A stretch of 64,000 nt of DNA from Hirundichthys speculiger (GCA_018398805.1 JAGFBZ010000567.1:335001-399000); one strand, 5' to 3'; counted from the first letter of the stretch, positions 53,365-64,000 are shown. The notes: generated from the sequence alone by a model not told the origin. Translations and numbers: made by a program.

Positions 53365-54390
53365 ATCCCAGATCCAGGAGGAACAATGTGGGTTCCGTCC
53401 TGGTCGTGGAACACTGGACCAGCTCTAGACCCTCACTAGGGTCCTGGAGGGAACATGGGAATTTACCCAACCAGTCCACATGTGTTTTGTGGACTTGGAG
53501 AAGATATTTGACCGTGTCCCTCGGGGTGTCCTGTGGGGGGTACTCCAGGAGTCTGGGGTTCTGGACCCGTTGTTACGGGCTGTCCAGTCCCTGAACAGAC
53601 CCAGAGTCTGGTCCACATTGATGGTTGTAGTCAGACTGGTTTCCAGTGAGAGCTGGACTCCATCAGGGCTTTGTCTCTGATTCTGTTCATCACGTTGATG
53701 GACTGAATTTCTAGGAGCAGCCAAGGAGCAGAGGGGTTCCAGTTCAGTGGCGTCAGGATTTCATCTCTGCTGTTGGAGGGGGACCTGGTCCTGTTGGGAC
53801 CATCAGGTGGAGATCTTCAGCTCTCACTGGTTCACAGCTGAGTGAGCACCTCCAGATCTGAGACCATGGTCCTCAGTCTGAAAAGGGTAGAAGGTCTTCT
53901 CCAGGTTGGGAGTGAGGTTCTGCCTCCAGTGGAGGAGTTTCAGTATCTCTGGGTCTGGTTCACCAGTGATGGAGAAAGGAGCAGGAGATCTCCAGATAGA
54001 TTGATGCAGCGTCTGCTGTGGTGGTGACTCTGTACTGGTCTGTTGTGGTGAAGAGAGAGCTGAGACTCTGTTTCCTGGTAGATCTTTGTTCCAACCCTCA
54101 CCTGTGGTCATGAACTGTGGGTGGAGACTGAAAGAAGGAGATCACTGATACCAGCAGCTGAAATGAGTTTCCTCCAGGGTGGCTGGACTCTCCCTTAAAG
54201 ATAGGAGAAGTTCAGCCATCAGGAGAGACTCAGAGTAGAGCTGCTGCTCCTCCACATGGAGAGGAGCCAGTTGAGGTGGTTCATCTGGTCAGGATGACTC
54301 CTGGATGCCTCCTTGGAAAGGTGTTTCAGACCTGCCCCAGGACCACGGGGCAGGCCCAGGACCCCCTGGAGAGATTATATGAGATTATCT
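53365..54390 (+). mobile_element. Rex3 LINE fragment, RT to 3' region
   Basis: The + strand begins at IQEEQCGFRPGRGTLDQL and runs through MCFVDLEKIFDRVPRGVLWG to a degraded C-terminal region (ggtggctggactctccct, gagccagttgaggtgg). It shares several long identical stretches with the copy at 28471-29779, so both belong to one Rex3 subfamily, distinct from the better-preserved copy at 48189-51312. Frameshifts are frequent. Confidence 0.8.
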
Positions 54391-54614
54391 GTCTGTTGTA
54401 GGTGAGGCCTGCTGTGATCATGACAACGTCTCCCATGTTGTTTCCATCTCAAATTTGCTTCTGAGGTCCCTGTGTGACAGGGATTAGTTGAGGTCTGGCT
54501 GACCTCCAGCTCCTGGTCCATCCTATGTTTTGGTGGTATTTACTCCAATCATGTTTTAATTTTTGGGGATTTTGTGTTTCTTCCTTTTGTTTTCCTGTTA
54601 GATTCCATGCTTGA

Positions 54615-54680
54615 ATCATCCATCCATCCATCCATCCATCCATCCATCCATACATCCATCATGGATGTATGGATGATGAC
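54615..54680. repeat. ATCC microsatellite with hairpin end
   Basis: A run of atcc ends at an inverted repeat: catccatacatccat (54645-54659), one base, then its complement (54661-54675). Confidence 0.9.
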
Positions 54681-54689
54681 ATCCATACA

Positions 54690-54905
54690 TCAGGTCTCTA
54701 GTCCATCACACATAAACAACCATGAACACTCCCAATCCCTCCTCCAGGTGATCTAGAACCACCAGTTAACCTGACATGCAGGTATTTGGACTGATGGAGG
54801 AAGATGGAGAACCTGGAGGAAACCCACACAAGCACCAGAAGAACATGGAAACATGGTCTGAACCTGAGACCTGCTGAGGTTCAGACCAGGAACCACCGTG
54901 CTGCC
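54690..54905 (-). repeat. Common fish dispersed repeat fragment
   Basis: Contains gatggagaacctggaggaaa then cccacacaagcac, and ends with ccaccgtgctgcccc. This text recurs widely next to ATCC microsatellites in fish genomes. The family name is not certain, and orientation is a guess. Confidence 0.45.
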
Positions 54906-55470
54906 CCTTTTTATCCAAATAAATCAATAAATGTTTCAATGAAACAGTTCTCAGTTTACATATTTGTTCCTTTTTTTTGGTTTGTTGCTGGTTTCAATGT
55001 TAACAGTGGATCACTGGAACAGTAGATCAGGGTCCGATCAGCATTCCTCTCCACAGGCTAACAAATTTCTGTCATATGTTCATTTATTACGTTTTATTAT
55101 GTTGTGAAATTAAAAATTGCATTTTGAGGTCTAAATTGCTGTGTCATGAGTCCATGACTTCTGGTCTCAATTCTTGTCTGTTCGAAGGCCATGATTTGTT
55201 ATTGTTCTCCTCCATCAAGTAGCTAAGTTTTGAGGCGTAGGCATCTAGACGGTTTTGCTCAAGGTCTCCTTGTTTTCTACTGATGTTTAAGACGAACTGT
55301 CTGCCTCTCTGTCTTTGTCATTCTGAACAATCCCGTATGCTGTAATGACCTCTCTGAATTTGCATGCAGACTTGGAGAATAAAACTCTGTTTTGCACCTC
55401 AGTCGTATTCCAGCCTATTGTTTAACAGCCGATTGACTGCCTCGCCAGAACACAATTAGAGTACAATTTG
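54906..55470. other. No gene recognised; possible LTR end
   Basis: AT-rich. Near 55375-55430 aataaaactctgttttgcac followed by a downstream T-rich and CA stretch looks like the R/U5 part of an LTR. No TSD was found. Confidence 0.3.
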
Positions 55471-55479
55471 AGTGTATGC

Positions 55480-55731
55480 TTATGAGGAAGATATGGCCAA
55501 ATTTAAACACAACAGGATTTCAGCCTGTTGGCTAGCAAATGCCAACTGCTGGTTAGCCAGGACCTCCACTGAAGCCTGGAGAGGCTGGACCTGAGTCTGG
55601 AGATCCTGTACCGCAACGGAGGCTGACTGCAGTTGCTGGGTGTGGGACTGAGTCAGCTGAATCTGCTGGCATAGGGCAGCCTGAACCAGACTGGTATGTA
55701 CATTCTCTGTGCCGGCTGGGGTCTTTGACAT
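55480..55731 (-). pseudogene. Truncated gag N-terminus of a gypsy-type element
   Basis: An 83-codon frame starting (on the - strand) 13 nt inside the LTR at 55745-56257. It is Gln/Ala/Leu-rich (QLTQSHTQQLQSASVAVQDL, heptad-like), as in the N-terminal coiled region of sushi-type Gag proteins. It stops abruptly at 55480, where the element is truncated; nothing downstream of it survives. Confidence 0.55.
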
Positions 55732-55744
55732 GGCAAGTTCGTAC

Positions 55745-56257
55745 TGTTACGGTTTGTGTATGACCCCAAAAGCACGACCACAGACAGAATGACAGTTCTG
55801 GTACTTGACAGAGTTTATTTTCAGTTAATCCAGAAAAACGGGAAAAACTCCGGAATGCAGGCAGTCACAAAAAACTTAAGTCCAGAAAATCAGGGGTTTC
55901 CCTTTAACTTGGGGAAAAACAGAGAAGTCCTTCTCACTTAACAGAAACTGGAAACTAGAAGAAAAACACACAAAAATGTCCACGGAGAATATTCCTCTAG
56001 GAAGAAGCTGAAGAGCACTCGCAGGGAACGACACCACTTCACCAGTGGAGGTTACGGCACAAACTTGCAACCAGAGAACTGGAAGAGCAGCGAACTTATC
56101 TCAGTCCAACCGAGCTGATGAGCTGCAGGTGCGTGATGGAGCGCGCTTTGCCCGCTCCCGTTGCCAAGAGCGCAGCTCCCTGGCAGCGCGCTGCAATGTA
56201 CTGGGTGTCTCAGCCCGATGAGGTTGGGACTGCTGCTCGGCTGGTGGAGTCCTAACA
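55745..56257 (-). mobile_element. 5' LTR of a truncated gypsy-type element
   Basis: 513 bp, tgttag...cgtaaca on the - strand. It is followed on that strand by the gag start at 55731. The putative primer-binding stretch at 55733-55742 pairs with 56059-56068 within the LTR over 10 positions with one G-U wobble, about 32 nt after a TATA-poor gataag box. This is the same layout as the self-priming LTR element at 19971-23202. Confidence 0.75.
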
Positions 56258-56768
56258 ACTGGTCTACGCATCCTAGTGCGTGTCAGTGGCACTGACTCTG
56301 AGTCAGGGAAGTTGGTTACTGCATGTGATTGTTGTGCATTATGTGTTATGTGTTAAGTGCATTATGTGTTGTTTGCAGGAGTGTGTGAATGTTTCAGACG
56401 ACTCCGACTCTCGAAGGGCTTTGACGACATTTGGACTGAGACTGGCAGGAGACCCTACTGTTTTTGCAGTGCAGACAGAGATGCATATTCTGTGTCGTTC
56501 ATTCTAGGTGCTTTTGTGTCACTGTGCTGTGTTCACCTGGAGGGCGATATGGATTTCTGCCTGCTGACCGAGACTGAATTGGGCCATTTACCAGCATTCC
56601 AGAACATTACGACGACGACGTTATGAGCGAAAGGTCCACGCGATGTAGGTTTGATCAACAATGTCGAAATGATTTTTCTCGTCAAAAAGAGTCGTGAAAA
56701 TGTCCAGCCAACAGAGTGGCGTTTCGTACAGGATGTGCAAGCCGTTAACAAAACTAAAGTTTCTGACT
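56258..56768. other. No gene recognised; small + open frames
   Basis: A polypyrimidine-poor ttgtttgcag/g at about 56376-56379 looks like a splice acceptor, followed by about 240 nt open in two frames (for example 56357-56626). No domain could be identified. A host exon remains possible. Confidence 0.3.
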
Positions 56769-57256
56769 CCGTACACCAGTGGTTCTCAACCTTTTTTGAA
56801 CAAACGCCCCCCTGGGCCACCATGCCTGTCTGTGTAAGCATGGATTTTAATTTGTGGAAATAGAAATAATGGAAATTACATGAAAAATAATAATAATAAT
56901 AATAATAATAATACTATTATTAGTATTATTATTATTATTAGTCGTAGTATTATATTATAAGTATAATACTTAAGTGGCCAGTGTAGAGCAGCAGATCTCT
57001 GTCTGTTAGCTCATCCAACACCTGAACAACAACGAACATTTTTTTCTCCCCTTGGAGTTCCTCATACTATGATATGACGTAATGCGCGCTAGGGATTCCC
57101 CTTTTTATCAGAGATAATTAGCGGAGGAATGTTTGCGCTGATTCAGGAGGACAGAAGCCGCGGAGGAGGATTTACTGAAAGCGCCACATCGAAGAACAGA
57201 CAGGTGAAATATCTGACCTCTGGGCTACTATAAAAATTTAATAATTAGCTACACAT

Positions 57257-57496
57257 TTATGTGTGTGTGAACAGGTCTTTATAATAATATAATTGAAGCC
57301 TACCTTTGCCAACTGTGGAAAATGATGTAATTGTTGAGTGCTGATCCCTCAGTGACTGGAAGTAAGCTGAGTCTTTAGATGCCTTGTCTGGATGTTTTTT
57401 AGAAAGATGCTCCTGTAATCGCGACGGCTTCACGGCTTCATTGGAGAACACCTGCTCACATAACAGCACATATGCAGATGTACGTTGCGAGGTCAT
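57257..57496 (-). pseudogene. BED zinc-finger remnant of a hAT transposase
   Basis: The - strand frame encodes LLCEQVFSNEAVKPSRLQEH then LSKKHPDKASKDSAYFQSL, matching the C-x2-C...H-x4-H BED finger and following helix of Charlie-type hAT transposases (also found in domesticated ZBED/FAM200-like genes). The first Cys is offset (VLLCEQ with only one Cys visible), so it may not bind zinc. The rest of the transposase is absent. Confidence 0.75.
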
Positions 57497-57701
57497 GGAA
57501 TAAATCTATAACTTATGTAATTAGCATTGTGCTGCCGGCACTTTTTCTTGTTTTCCACCATTTTTTAATTGTACTGTAAATGTTTGTGATTAAACGTGAT
57601 TATGTAGTCTTGATTGTGTTTGTTTTCATTGGTTGCTGAACGAACCCTGTGAAATGTGTTGGAAAGAGGTTTCTCTGTTGCTCTGTTTTTATGGGCGTTA
57701 C

Positions 57702-57992
57702 CAGGGCTTGACACTAACCTTTTTGGCTCACCAGCCACTGTGGCTAGTGTTTTTCCTCAGTCATTAGCCATTTAGTCTTTATGCTAGCCACAGTTTTGCT
57801 GTCAGTTTTTTTCTTCTTCACAATATTCTTGCATTTACATTTTAAATACAAACAATTGGCACAACTATTGTGATGTGTCATATCAAAGAATAAGTTACCA
57901 GCCAAAGTTGCTTGTGAGACAGAAATTGTTACTAGCCACAGCCACATTTTACCAGCATTTGGCCGGTTGGCCGGTGTCAGTGTCAAGCCCTT
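57702..57992. mobile_element. hAT-type MITE nested in a hAT element
   Basis: Ends cagggcttgacac and the complement of aagggcttgacac. Perfect 8-bp TSD ggcgttac at 57694-57701 and 57993-58000. 291 bp, with a repeated gccactgtggctagtg/ctagccaca theme inside. It is younger than the surrounding element. Confidence 0.92.
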
Positions 57993-58385
57993 GGCGTTAC
58001 TATGGCGACCGATCCCACTCGGCTTGTCTGATTGCGGCGTAGAGAGAAAAGGAGATTTTACCGGGTCATGGAAGCAGCAGACTCTGGGTTTTGGTCTCAG
58101 ACAGCAGCTTTCTTTTTTGAAAGGAAACCTGAGCACAACATTTGTGCCTGAACGCCCCCCTCTCAGCCCTGACGCTTCCAGTGCCCCCTTAAAGGTTCAG
58201 AACGCCCCCTGGGGGGCCGTACCACCCCCGTTGAGAAACCCTACCCTACACTACAGTGGCACAGATTCCCAGTTTAGTGAAATGGGTTTTCTGTTTTCAA
58301 TTTGGCTAATGTGTGTTCCTGTCAGTGTTCCTGTCCATCCAGACAGCCTGGTTTGGTCTGTTTCAGTTATTAACCTCAGGCCGTA

Positions 58386-58412
58386 TATGTATATATATAT
58401 ATATATATATAT
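58386..58412. repeat. AT microsatellite
   Basis: Uninterrupted TA dinucleotides. Confidence 0.9.
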
Positions 58413-58815
58413 TCTTGTTTGCCTAGTCTTCACCTAATACATAAGCTGCTTCATTTCATCTCCAGAGAAGCGCTGTGCTCATCCTCCGTCCATGACAGGT
58501 TTGGGAAAGTGGACTGCGGATAGCCAACCTGCTCTTAAAGGCCATGGCTGCTGATGTACTGATTGGTTTAATAAGTGACTCGCCCTAACCACTACTGTAT
58601 AATGTAGCGGGTAGAGCAGGTGAGGAAGAGGATGCAATTCTTTTTTTTCTTGTGAGAGCGGGGAAACAGCCGGGACTGTGTTTGTAAAATGAAGTGTGGT
58701 TAGTCAGGAACATGCAGCGCTCACTAAATAATCAATATTCACATAATTAAACAGGAGACAAACTTCCTGAACACCACAGGAACAATTGGTGTGTAAATAA
58801 GTTAGTAAAACCATA
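58413..58815. other. No gene recognised
   Basis: AT-rich unique-looking sequence. Confidence 0.4.
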
Positions 58816-58819
58816 ATTT

Positions 58820-61200
58820 ATTTATTAATGGTTTATTAGACATGGACAGTGCACATTAATAAACATAGAATGTAAATGTGCCAGAATTAGCCAAAATGGC
58901 TATTTTACATCTGTTATCCATGGACCGGTGTTAACAGGTCAGATGCAGACTAAAAGAAACAAAATCATAAAATACACAGACATCATGTTAAAAACTTGGT
59001 AAAAGAACACATAAGACATATAAAAAGAGGATGGTTAATATAAGAAAACAGGGAAAGAGAAAAAAGGAAAAAAAATGATAAAGATATAAGACATGTACAA
59101 CTAATAACAAGTAGAGGTGCTGACAGTGTGATGTTTAGTGTTGACATATCTGGTGGCTAACTAACCACTTTTTTAAGTTGTATTTGAATGTATAGTATGT
59201 ACTTATAACTCTAATGTGGGATGGTATTATGTTCAACTCAGGTGCAGCTCTAATGGAAAATGCTGATTGGCCAAAACTGCTTTTTCTCATCTGGATTATA
59301 CAGTCACCTCTAGTTGCGCTTCTTGTGGATAAATTTGCAGATGAACCTGTTTTTATGAATTGTCTTAACAGAGAAGAGGCGTCTCCATTTATAAACTTAT
59401 AGGTTAGACATAAGTTAGCATATTTCACCAGGTTTTCCCAGCTCAGGTGTTTATATTTAGTTAAAATGAAACAGAGGTGATGATATCTAGGTTTTTTATC
59501 CAGAACTTTGAGGTTTGTTTATAAAGGGACTGAATGGATGTAAGAGATGTTGCACTGGCCTGAGACCAAGTTGTTAAACAGTATGTAATGTGGGAAAAGA
59601 TCATTGAATGGATATACATAATTGCAGCCTCTGTGGACATACAGTTCCGTATATATCTAAAGTTTGCCAGATTGAATTTAACTCGCTGACAGACCATTTT
59701 AATTTGGGCTTTAAATGACAGATTACTGACACCGAGATATTTAAACACAGACTACCTGTAGTCTTTCCCCTTCTACATAAACATCTGGCTCAGTGAAGTG
59801 TTTATTTCACTTTTTAAAGAACATGCATACTGTTTTATACACATTTAGTTGTAAGCAGTTCTGTTTTAACCAAGTTGTAACATTTTTTCATTGACTTTGT
59901 TAACTGACCTGCAACTTGTGCTGCATTGCTGCCATGGATGAAAATTACAGTATCATCTGCATACATTTAAATATTAGTGTCAGGGCAAACTGTTGGCAAG
60001 TCATTAACATACAGGGTAAATAAAAGTAGACCCAGTATGGATCCCTGTGGGACACCAGTAGCCATGCTAATGGGATTTGATTGATGACCCCTAACTCTAA
60101 CAAACTGTGATTGATTTGTTAGATATGAACTAACCCAGTTAATTGCATGTATTGAGAAATTAAAAGTGGATAACTTATGCAAGAGAACACTGTGATTAAT
60201 GGTGTCAAAGGCCTTTTTTAAATCTAAAAAAAATTGCTTCAACAACTCCTCCTTTGTCTAATAAAGATCTTAGTTTTTCAGTGAAAAAACAGTTTGCTGT
60301 CTCCGTTGAGTGGTTAGCACGGAAACCAAATTGCATAGGATGCAGTGGAGAGGAGCATGTATTTAAAAATGCTATCATTTGTTCTGCTAAAAGTTTCTCA
60401 GTGACCTTGGAAGCTACAGGGCGGATGCTGATGGGTCTGTAATTACAGGTAGAGAGACGGTCTCCACCTTTAAAGATTGGAGAAACAGCAGCCAGTTTCC
60501 AAACACTCAGAAAGACTCAGACTTCAGTAAGACTTCAGTAATTAAGAGGTTTACTAATTTTGTAATGGGACGTAGCAGAGGTGTTGACAGCTCTTTGAGC
60601 ATAGTAGAAGTCATGCCAATGACATCCTTAGCTCTTGATGACTTGAGAGCCCCCCCCCCACCCCCACCCACTCTCATGACATCTGCTTCAGTGGTCACAC
60701 TGATGTTAAAAACTGGCCCAGCTGGTTTGATTTGTGGGATATTCCCCTTGTGTTCAGGGCTAAAAAACTTGACAATTGTGGCAACTGAGTCAGCAGAATA
60801 TTTGTTCAGAGCATCTGCTACTTCAACTGGATTGCTTGTTGGCTTTCCCTCTCTAGCAAGTTTTTGTTTCATTAGGAATTTGTCCAGTTATTTTTTTCAG
60901 CTGGCTCCAAATTGTTTTTGCATTCCTCCCAGCGTCATTAAATATGGTTAAAAAAAAAAATGCCTTTGCTTTTCTAAGTTCTATAATGACTCTGTTTCTT
61001 ATTGTAGTGAAGTTATGTCTGTCATGTCTTAATATGCTTTTGGGGGCAGTTTTTAAGGTCAGGTCCCTTACTTTCATAAGTTTTATGATATTGGAGTTAA
61101 CCAATGGGACAGTTTGCTTTTTCTTCTTATGTCTTTGTGTGGATTTGAATTCTCTGTAATGAACCGGTAAAACGAGAGCAGTCCTCATCTACGTTTTCCC
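58820..61200 (-). mobile_element. Jockey-superfamily LINE (L2/CR1-like), degraded
   Basis: On the - strand, from 61188 downwards: a pre-RT segment (IRNRVIIELRKAKAFFF, IWSQLKKITG), RT start (KDVIGMTSTMLKEL), PIFKGGDR-type and FRANHSTE-type blocks (60254-60500), FLDLKKAFDTINHSVLLHKL and GVPQGSILGLLLFTLYVNDL (59967-60245), YADDTVIF (complement of 59940-59963), then C-terminal pieces to 59135 and an AT-rich 3' end with aataaa-like signals near 58850. At least four frame breaks separate the blocks. It is 5'-truncated and dead. Confidence 0.82.
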
Positions 61201-61711
61201 CTTTAAATACATCATCCCAGTTAATGCTCTGAGCTGCACTTTTCAAGGCCAAATGTGGCTCATCTGTGGTCTGACTGCAGACTTCAGGTCTAAACGTCTG
61301 TTTTGTGTTGGCAAATTAGAAAACCTGATGCCCCTGACATCATTGGACCTTCACACAGTGATGCAGTCTAACACTTCTGCCTGTGCACAGATGTTTCATT
61401 TGAATCCAAATATCCTTTACAAAACCAACTGGAACAGCACATGAACAAGACATTTGTTTCGATTAAACTGTCACTTTAAACAGGGAGTGGGAAGGTGAAT
61501 GATTTAATGTGTTATTTCATTGTTAGAAAAACATGTTCATGTGTTATTAACACAATCACATATCCGTTATAAATATTTAATGAGGGCCAGTGGGTAAAAT
61601 GGTGTTCTACGGTGATTTGGATGTTGTTCTGCTAAGAGGAGCAGTTAAGGAAGCAGAGAAGACCTGGCTGACCTGAGAGTGGACCGTAACTGCACCTGGA
61701 TGCTCAACTGT
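61201..61711. other. No gene recognised
   Basis: AT-rich unique-looking sequence with no supported feature. Confidence 0.4.
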
Positions 61712-61850
61712 CCATGTGACCCTCCATGTGACCAACCATGTGACCAACCATGTGACCCTTCATGTGACCCTCCATGTGACCTAGCATGTGACCCTTCATG
61801 TGACCCTCCATGTGACCAACCATGTGACCAACCATGTGACCCAGCAGGGT
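61712..61850. repeat. Minisatellite, 12-bp unit
   Basis: About 11 copies of catgtgaccctc/catgtgaccaac. The period of four codons gives short open frames on both strands, not genes. Confidence 0.95.
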
Positions 61851-62064
61851 CACCTGTTTGATCTGCTCCCTGTGACATCTTCACCCCAGCAGTGTTCATG
61901 GTGATCTCTGAGGGGTCGAGCACATCTGTTTGGTCGACAAGTTATATTTAACACTCCCAAATATGGGAAAAAAACAAAAAAAATCCTCAAATTTAAAGCA
62001 TCTTTTAATTACCATGCAATAATTTACAGAAGTACAGTACAGAATAATGGTAGCAAAACACAGT

Positions 62065-62070
62065 TTTATT
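62065..62070 (-). promoter_or_regulatory. Candidate polyadenylation signal of the periostin-like gene
   Basis: aataaa on the - strand, about 310 nt beyond the stop codon at 62378. It is the first canonical signal seen downstream of the inferred last exon. Confidence 0.5.
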
Positions 62071-62377
62071 CATTAAATGCCTCCATCGTACAGAATGAAG
62101 CACCATTAAAAAGCATAGAAACGTCATCCCAAGCAGCCTGTTTAAAAAACTCTACAATGTCTCAGCTTTAACCCCAGTTGTCCCTCAGTAAAGCGTCTCA
62201 CACACTTACACGAGTGTTTTAATCCCACCATGGCCTTTATCAACACTATGCTTTAAAGAAAAGATCAGTTTGGACCCACTATCAGGGCACAATCTGGAAA
62301 TCTCATCCAGAGATCCACTCATCCACTCATCCAGGAGTGTTGGAGTCGTTATCCCTGCGGTGGACTCCATCCTCGGT

Positions 62378-62710
62378 TCACTGCCTCAGCTTCTGTTGAC
62401 GCTGAGCTCTTCCTCTTCTTCTGACTGCAGCTGTGAAACACATGAACTGAGTTAATGAGAATGGAGGACAGCGGGGACACCTGCAGGACCTGACGGATCC
62501 TTACCTGGAGCTTTCCTGGCAGCAGCGAAGCCACCGCCCTCTGAAATGCAGAGACATCGCCGTCAGTCATGCAGCGGGACTCATTAACATCATTAACATC
62601 TGTGCAGATGTGCAGGCTTTTACCTTGAATGAGTTTGGTAATTCTCTCCGATTCGTCTTTGATCAGGCTTGGGTTTCCATGGATGGTGGTGATTTTGGAG
62701 AACTCTGGGC
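62378..62710 (-). CDS. Periostin-like protein, C-terminal exons (partial gene)
   Basis: Three - strand exons with proper sites: 62624-62710 (87 bp), 62505-62540 (36 bp) and 62430-62378 (53 bp to TGA). Acceptors are gatccag, catttcag and ttcacag; donors are gtaaaa and gtaagg. All junctions are phase 1, so the internal exons are skippable cassettes. They read (G)PEFSKITTIHGNPSL.., ERITKLIQ, then EGGGFAAARKAP, then a basic tail AAVRRRGRAQRQQKLRQ. Periostin, a secreted fasciclin-domain matrix protein, has a C-terminal region of short symmetric, alternatively spliced exons. It has a GPE...I...KLLQ-type segment and an Arg-rich heparin-binding end, which this resembles. The fasciclin domains would lie beyond 64000. 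TGFBI is less likely because its C-terminus lacks this basic tail. Upstream exons are not visible in 62711-64000. Confidence 0.6.
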
Positions 62711-62831
62711 CTGGATCAGAGAGTTAGAAAAGCTTCAGAAGAGTTTCCTTCACCTGCATCAGAGCTAAAACATCCTCGTTCCCACCAGCAGGTTTATTTA
62801 GGCCATGAATGAAGGTTATTCATATAAATAT

Positions 62832-63620
62832 TAGGGCTGGGCAAGTTAAGGCATTATTATCGCATTAACTCATTAATTTACATTTATTTTATCGCACAAT
62901 AATGCATGATGCTCACATTTTTTTTGTTTTGAAAAGTCTGTTTCTGGCTGCTGTGGAAAATAATTGGCAGGTAAACATGCAGAAAAGCTAAAACAGTGTT
63001 AAATGCTGTGGTAAATTAAAAAACGAAAAACATAATAAAATGTCACTTTTTAATTTTTGATTGGCAATTGAAAATGGAAAGAATGATTGATACACGGATT
63101 GGTAAAGTTACTGAACTTTAACATGGACATTTTCATTTTAAAGTTCTCCCAGATGGAGGATTCAACAGAAACAAGGTTATTTGTAACAACTGACAAGTTG
63201 AACTCCCCGTTAAAAGTTTCTGCTGTTACCTCAGAAATTACCTGTTTTAATGTTCTGATTGTGCTGAGACACAATCATTTTGTTGGATTTTGTTTGTAGA
63301 CTTTTTTTTTTTTTTTTCATAAAAACAGGATGACATTAATGCCCTGGCAGTGGCAATGAGCTTTATTTTATTTTACATTTTTTAAGATGAGATTTACACT
63401 AAATATGTGTTACTGACAAGTGCTGATGTTAAAAGTGTTTGAACAACAAATGTTATGGCACTTTAGTTCATATGGCAGCAGAACATTTAAATAAAAGTGA
63501 CCTTTACACTGCTTTTGAATTAATTATTTTATTTTGCGTATACAATGCGATTAATCGTGATTAATCAGGGAAATAATGTGACTAATCACGATTAAAAATT
63601 TTAATCGTTGCCCAGTCCTA
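62832..63620. mobile_element. hAT-type MITE in a periostin-like intron
   Basis: Ends tagggctgggcaa and the complement of taggactgggcaa. Flanking 8-mers are ataaatat (62824-62831) and ttaaatat (63621-63628), 7/8. The right subterminal region has repeated gattaatc/taatcgtg blocks, typical of this MITE family. 789 bp, non-coding. Confidence 0.88.
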
Positions 63621-63628
63621 TTAAATAT

Positions 63629-64000
63629 ATGAAATGTATTTCAAGGACAAAGGGACAGGAGCTTGTTATTTAGTGTTCATGGAGGACACCCCCCCCCACT
63701 GGTCTGAGGCTCCTTCAGCCTGTTGATTCACCTTCAGTCATTTAGCGACTCAACAACTGTACTAACTGACAAACTCATGCACAGACAGGTGCACACAGGT
63801 GAGCAGACAGGTAGCTCAGAGAGGTGCTGCTGTGTCGTCTCAGTCACATCTGACTGACATGATCTGCACAGCACACAGCATTTAGATGAAAGAGTGAATC
63901 TCTGCTGCCAGAAGAACAAAAGTATGAGCAGAGGGATGAGATGGGTGAAGGTCCACATGGAGGGTCTCAGGCAGCAGAAGCTGATGTGTTTTTAAGAAGC
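63629..64000. other. Intron-like sequence, no exon supported
   Basis: Contains a C-run (63687-63698). I looked on the - strand for another phase-1 cassette exon of the periostin-like gene and found no convincing acceptor/donor pair. Confidence 0.4.

Larger units (their letters stand above)
56777..58243 (-). mobile_element. hAT element remnant with BED-finger fragment
   Basis: The left end is cagtggttctcaac and the right end is the complement of tagggtttctcaac (11/14). Flanking 8-mers are ccgtacac (56769-56776) and ccctacac (58244-58251), 7/8. It contains an AAT microsatellite (56885-56912), a BED-type finger fragment and, at 57702-57992, a second hAT MITE. The transposase core is deleted. 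Confidence 0.85.

Noticed and set aside
56357..56626. Host exon encoding a Cys-rich peptide
   Set aside because: A possible acceptor precedes it, but two overlapping frames are open and no donor or domain supports either. Left as unassigned.
63734..63958. Additional periostin-like exon
   Set aside because: The - strand frame has no similarity to the cassette exons and no phase-1 acceptor/donor pair.
1..64000. tRNA, rRNA or snRNA genes
   Set aside because: No cloverleaf with A/B box spacing or recognisable RNA core was seen on either strand by eye. A covariance-model scan would be decisive.

Overview
This window reads as teleost fish genomic DNA. It has introns with GT/AG boundaries, L2 and Rex3 non-LTR retrotransposons, Penelope-like fragments, Ty3/gypsy-type LTRs, many hAT miniature elements, and huge minisatellites. 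There is no prokaryotic operon, tRNA, rRNA or CRISPR array. Only two host genes can be supported. One is a UDP-glucuronosyltransferase (UGT) locus on the + strand (leader exon ending 31464, coding exons 31609-34220). The other is the 3' end of a periostin-like gene on the - strand (62065-62710). Most other long open frames are products of tandem repeats or of retrotransposons.

Layout. 1-480 holds an L2 fragment. 1065-1423 is a hAT MITE with a perfect 8-bp target-site duplication (TSD). 2571-7000 is a chain of tandem repeats: a 34-bp unit, a 1.2 kb ATCC array, a 32-bp unit, a 9-bp unit and degenerate telomere-like TTAGGG. 7713-14961 is a 7.2 kb array of a 17-bp unit containing GCTGGTGG. 16397-19919 is a 3.5 kb array of an 11-bp unit. 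19971-23202 is a complete but pol-less LTR retrotransposon that appears to use Tf1/sushi-style self-priming, followed by a solo LTR (23281-23770). 23.9-30 kb holds LINE, Penelope and Rex3 relics and another hAT element. 31.4-34.2 kb is the UGT. 35.2-43.4 kb holds a second telomere-like array, a Penelope-like end, a mariner-like MITE, a probable LTR and several large inverted repeats.

43.4-47.1 kb is an L2 element on the - strand, split by a 1.6 kb unclassified insertion. 47555-53218 is a nested structure: a hAT element (TSD cagaagac) contains a twin-primed Rex3 insertion (13-bp TSD; endonuclease half inverted relative to the reverse-transcriptase half) and a second element with about 100-bp terminal inverted repeats (TIRs). 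53.4-54.4 kb is another Rex3. 55.5-56.3 kb is the 5' end of a gypsy-type element on the - strand. 56777-58243 is a hAT remnant that keeps a BED-finger fragment and carries a second hAT MITE inside it. 58.8-61.2 kb is a jockey-superfamily LINE. The last 2 kb holds the periostin-like terminal exons, with a hAT MITE in the intron.

The genes do not form a pathway. The window is a repeat-dense, possibly subtelomeric region around one damaged or mis-sequenced detoxification gene. I found no convincing new molecular system. The best observations are structural: the dated nest of insertions with exact TSDs, the twin-priming signature, the 11-nt self-primer/PBS match, an internal 67-bp segment copied into one LTR, and the higher-order structure of the 17-bp array.
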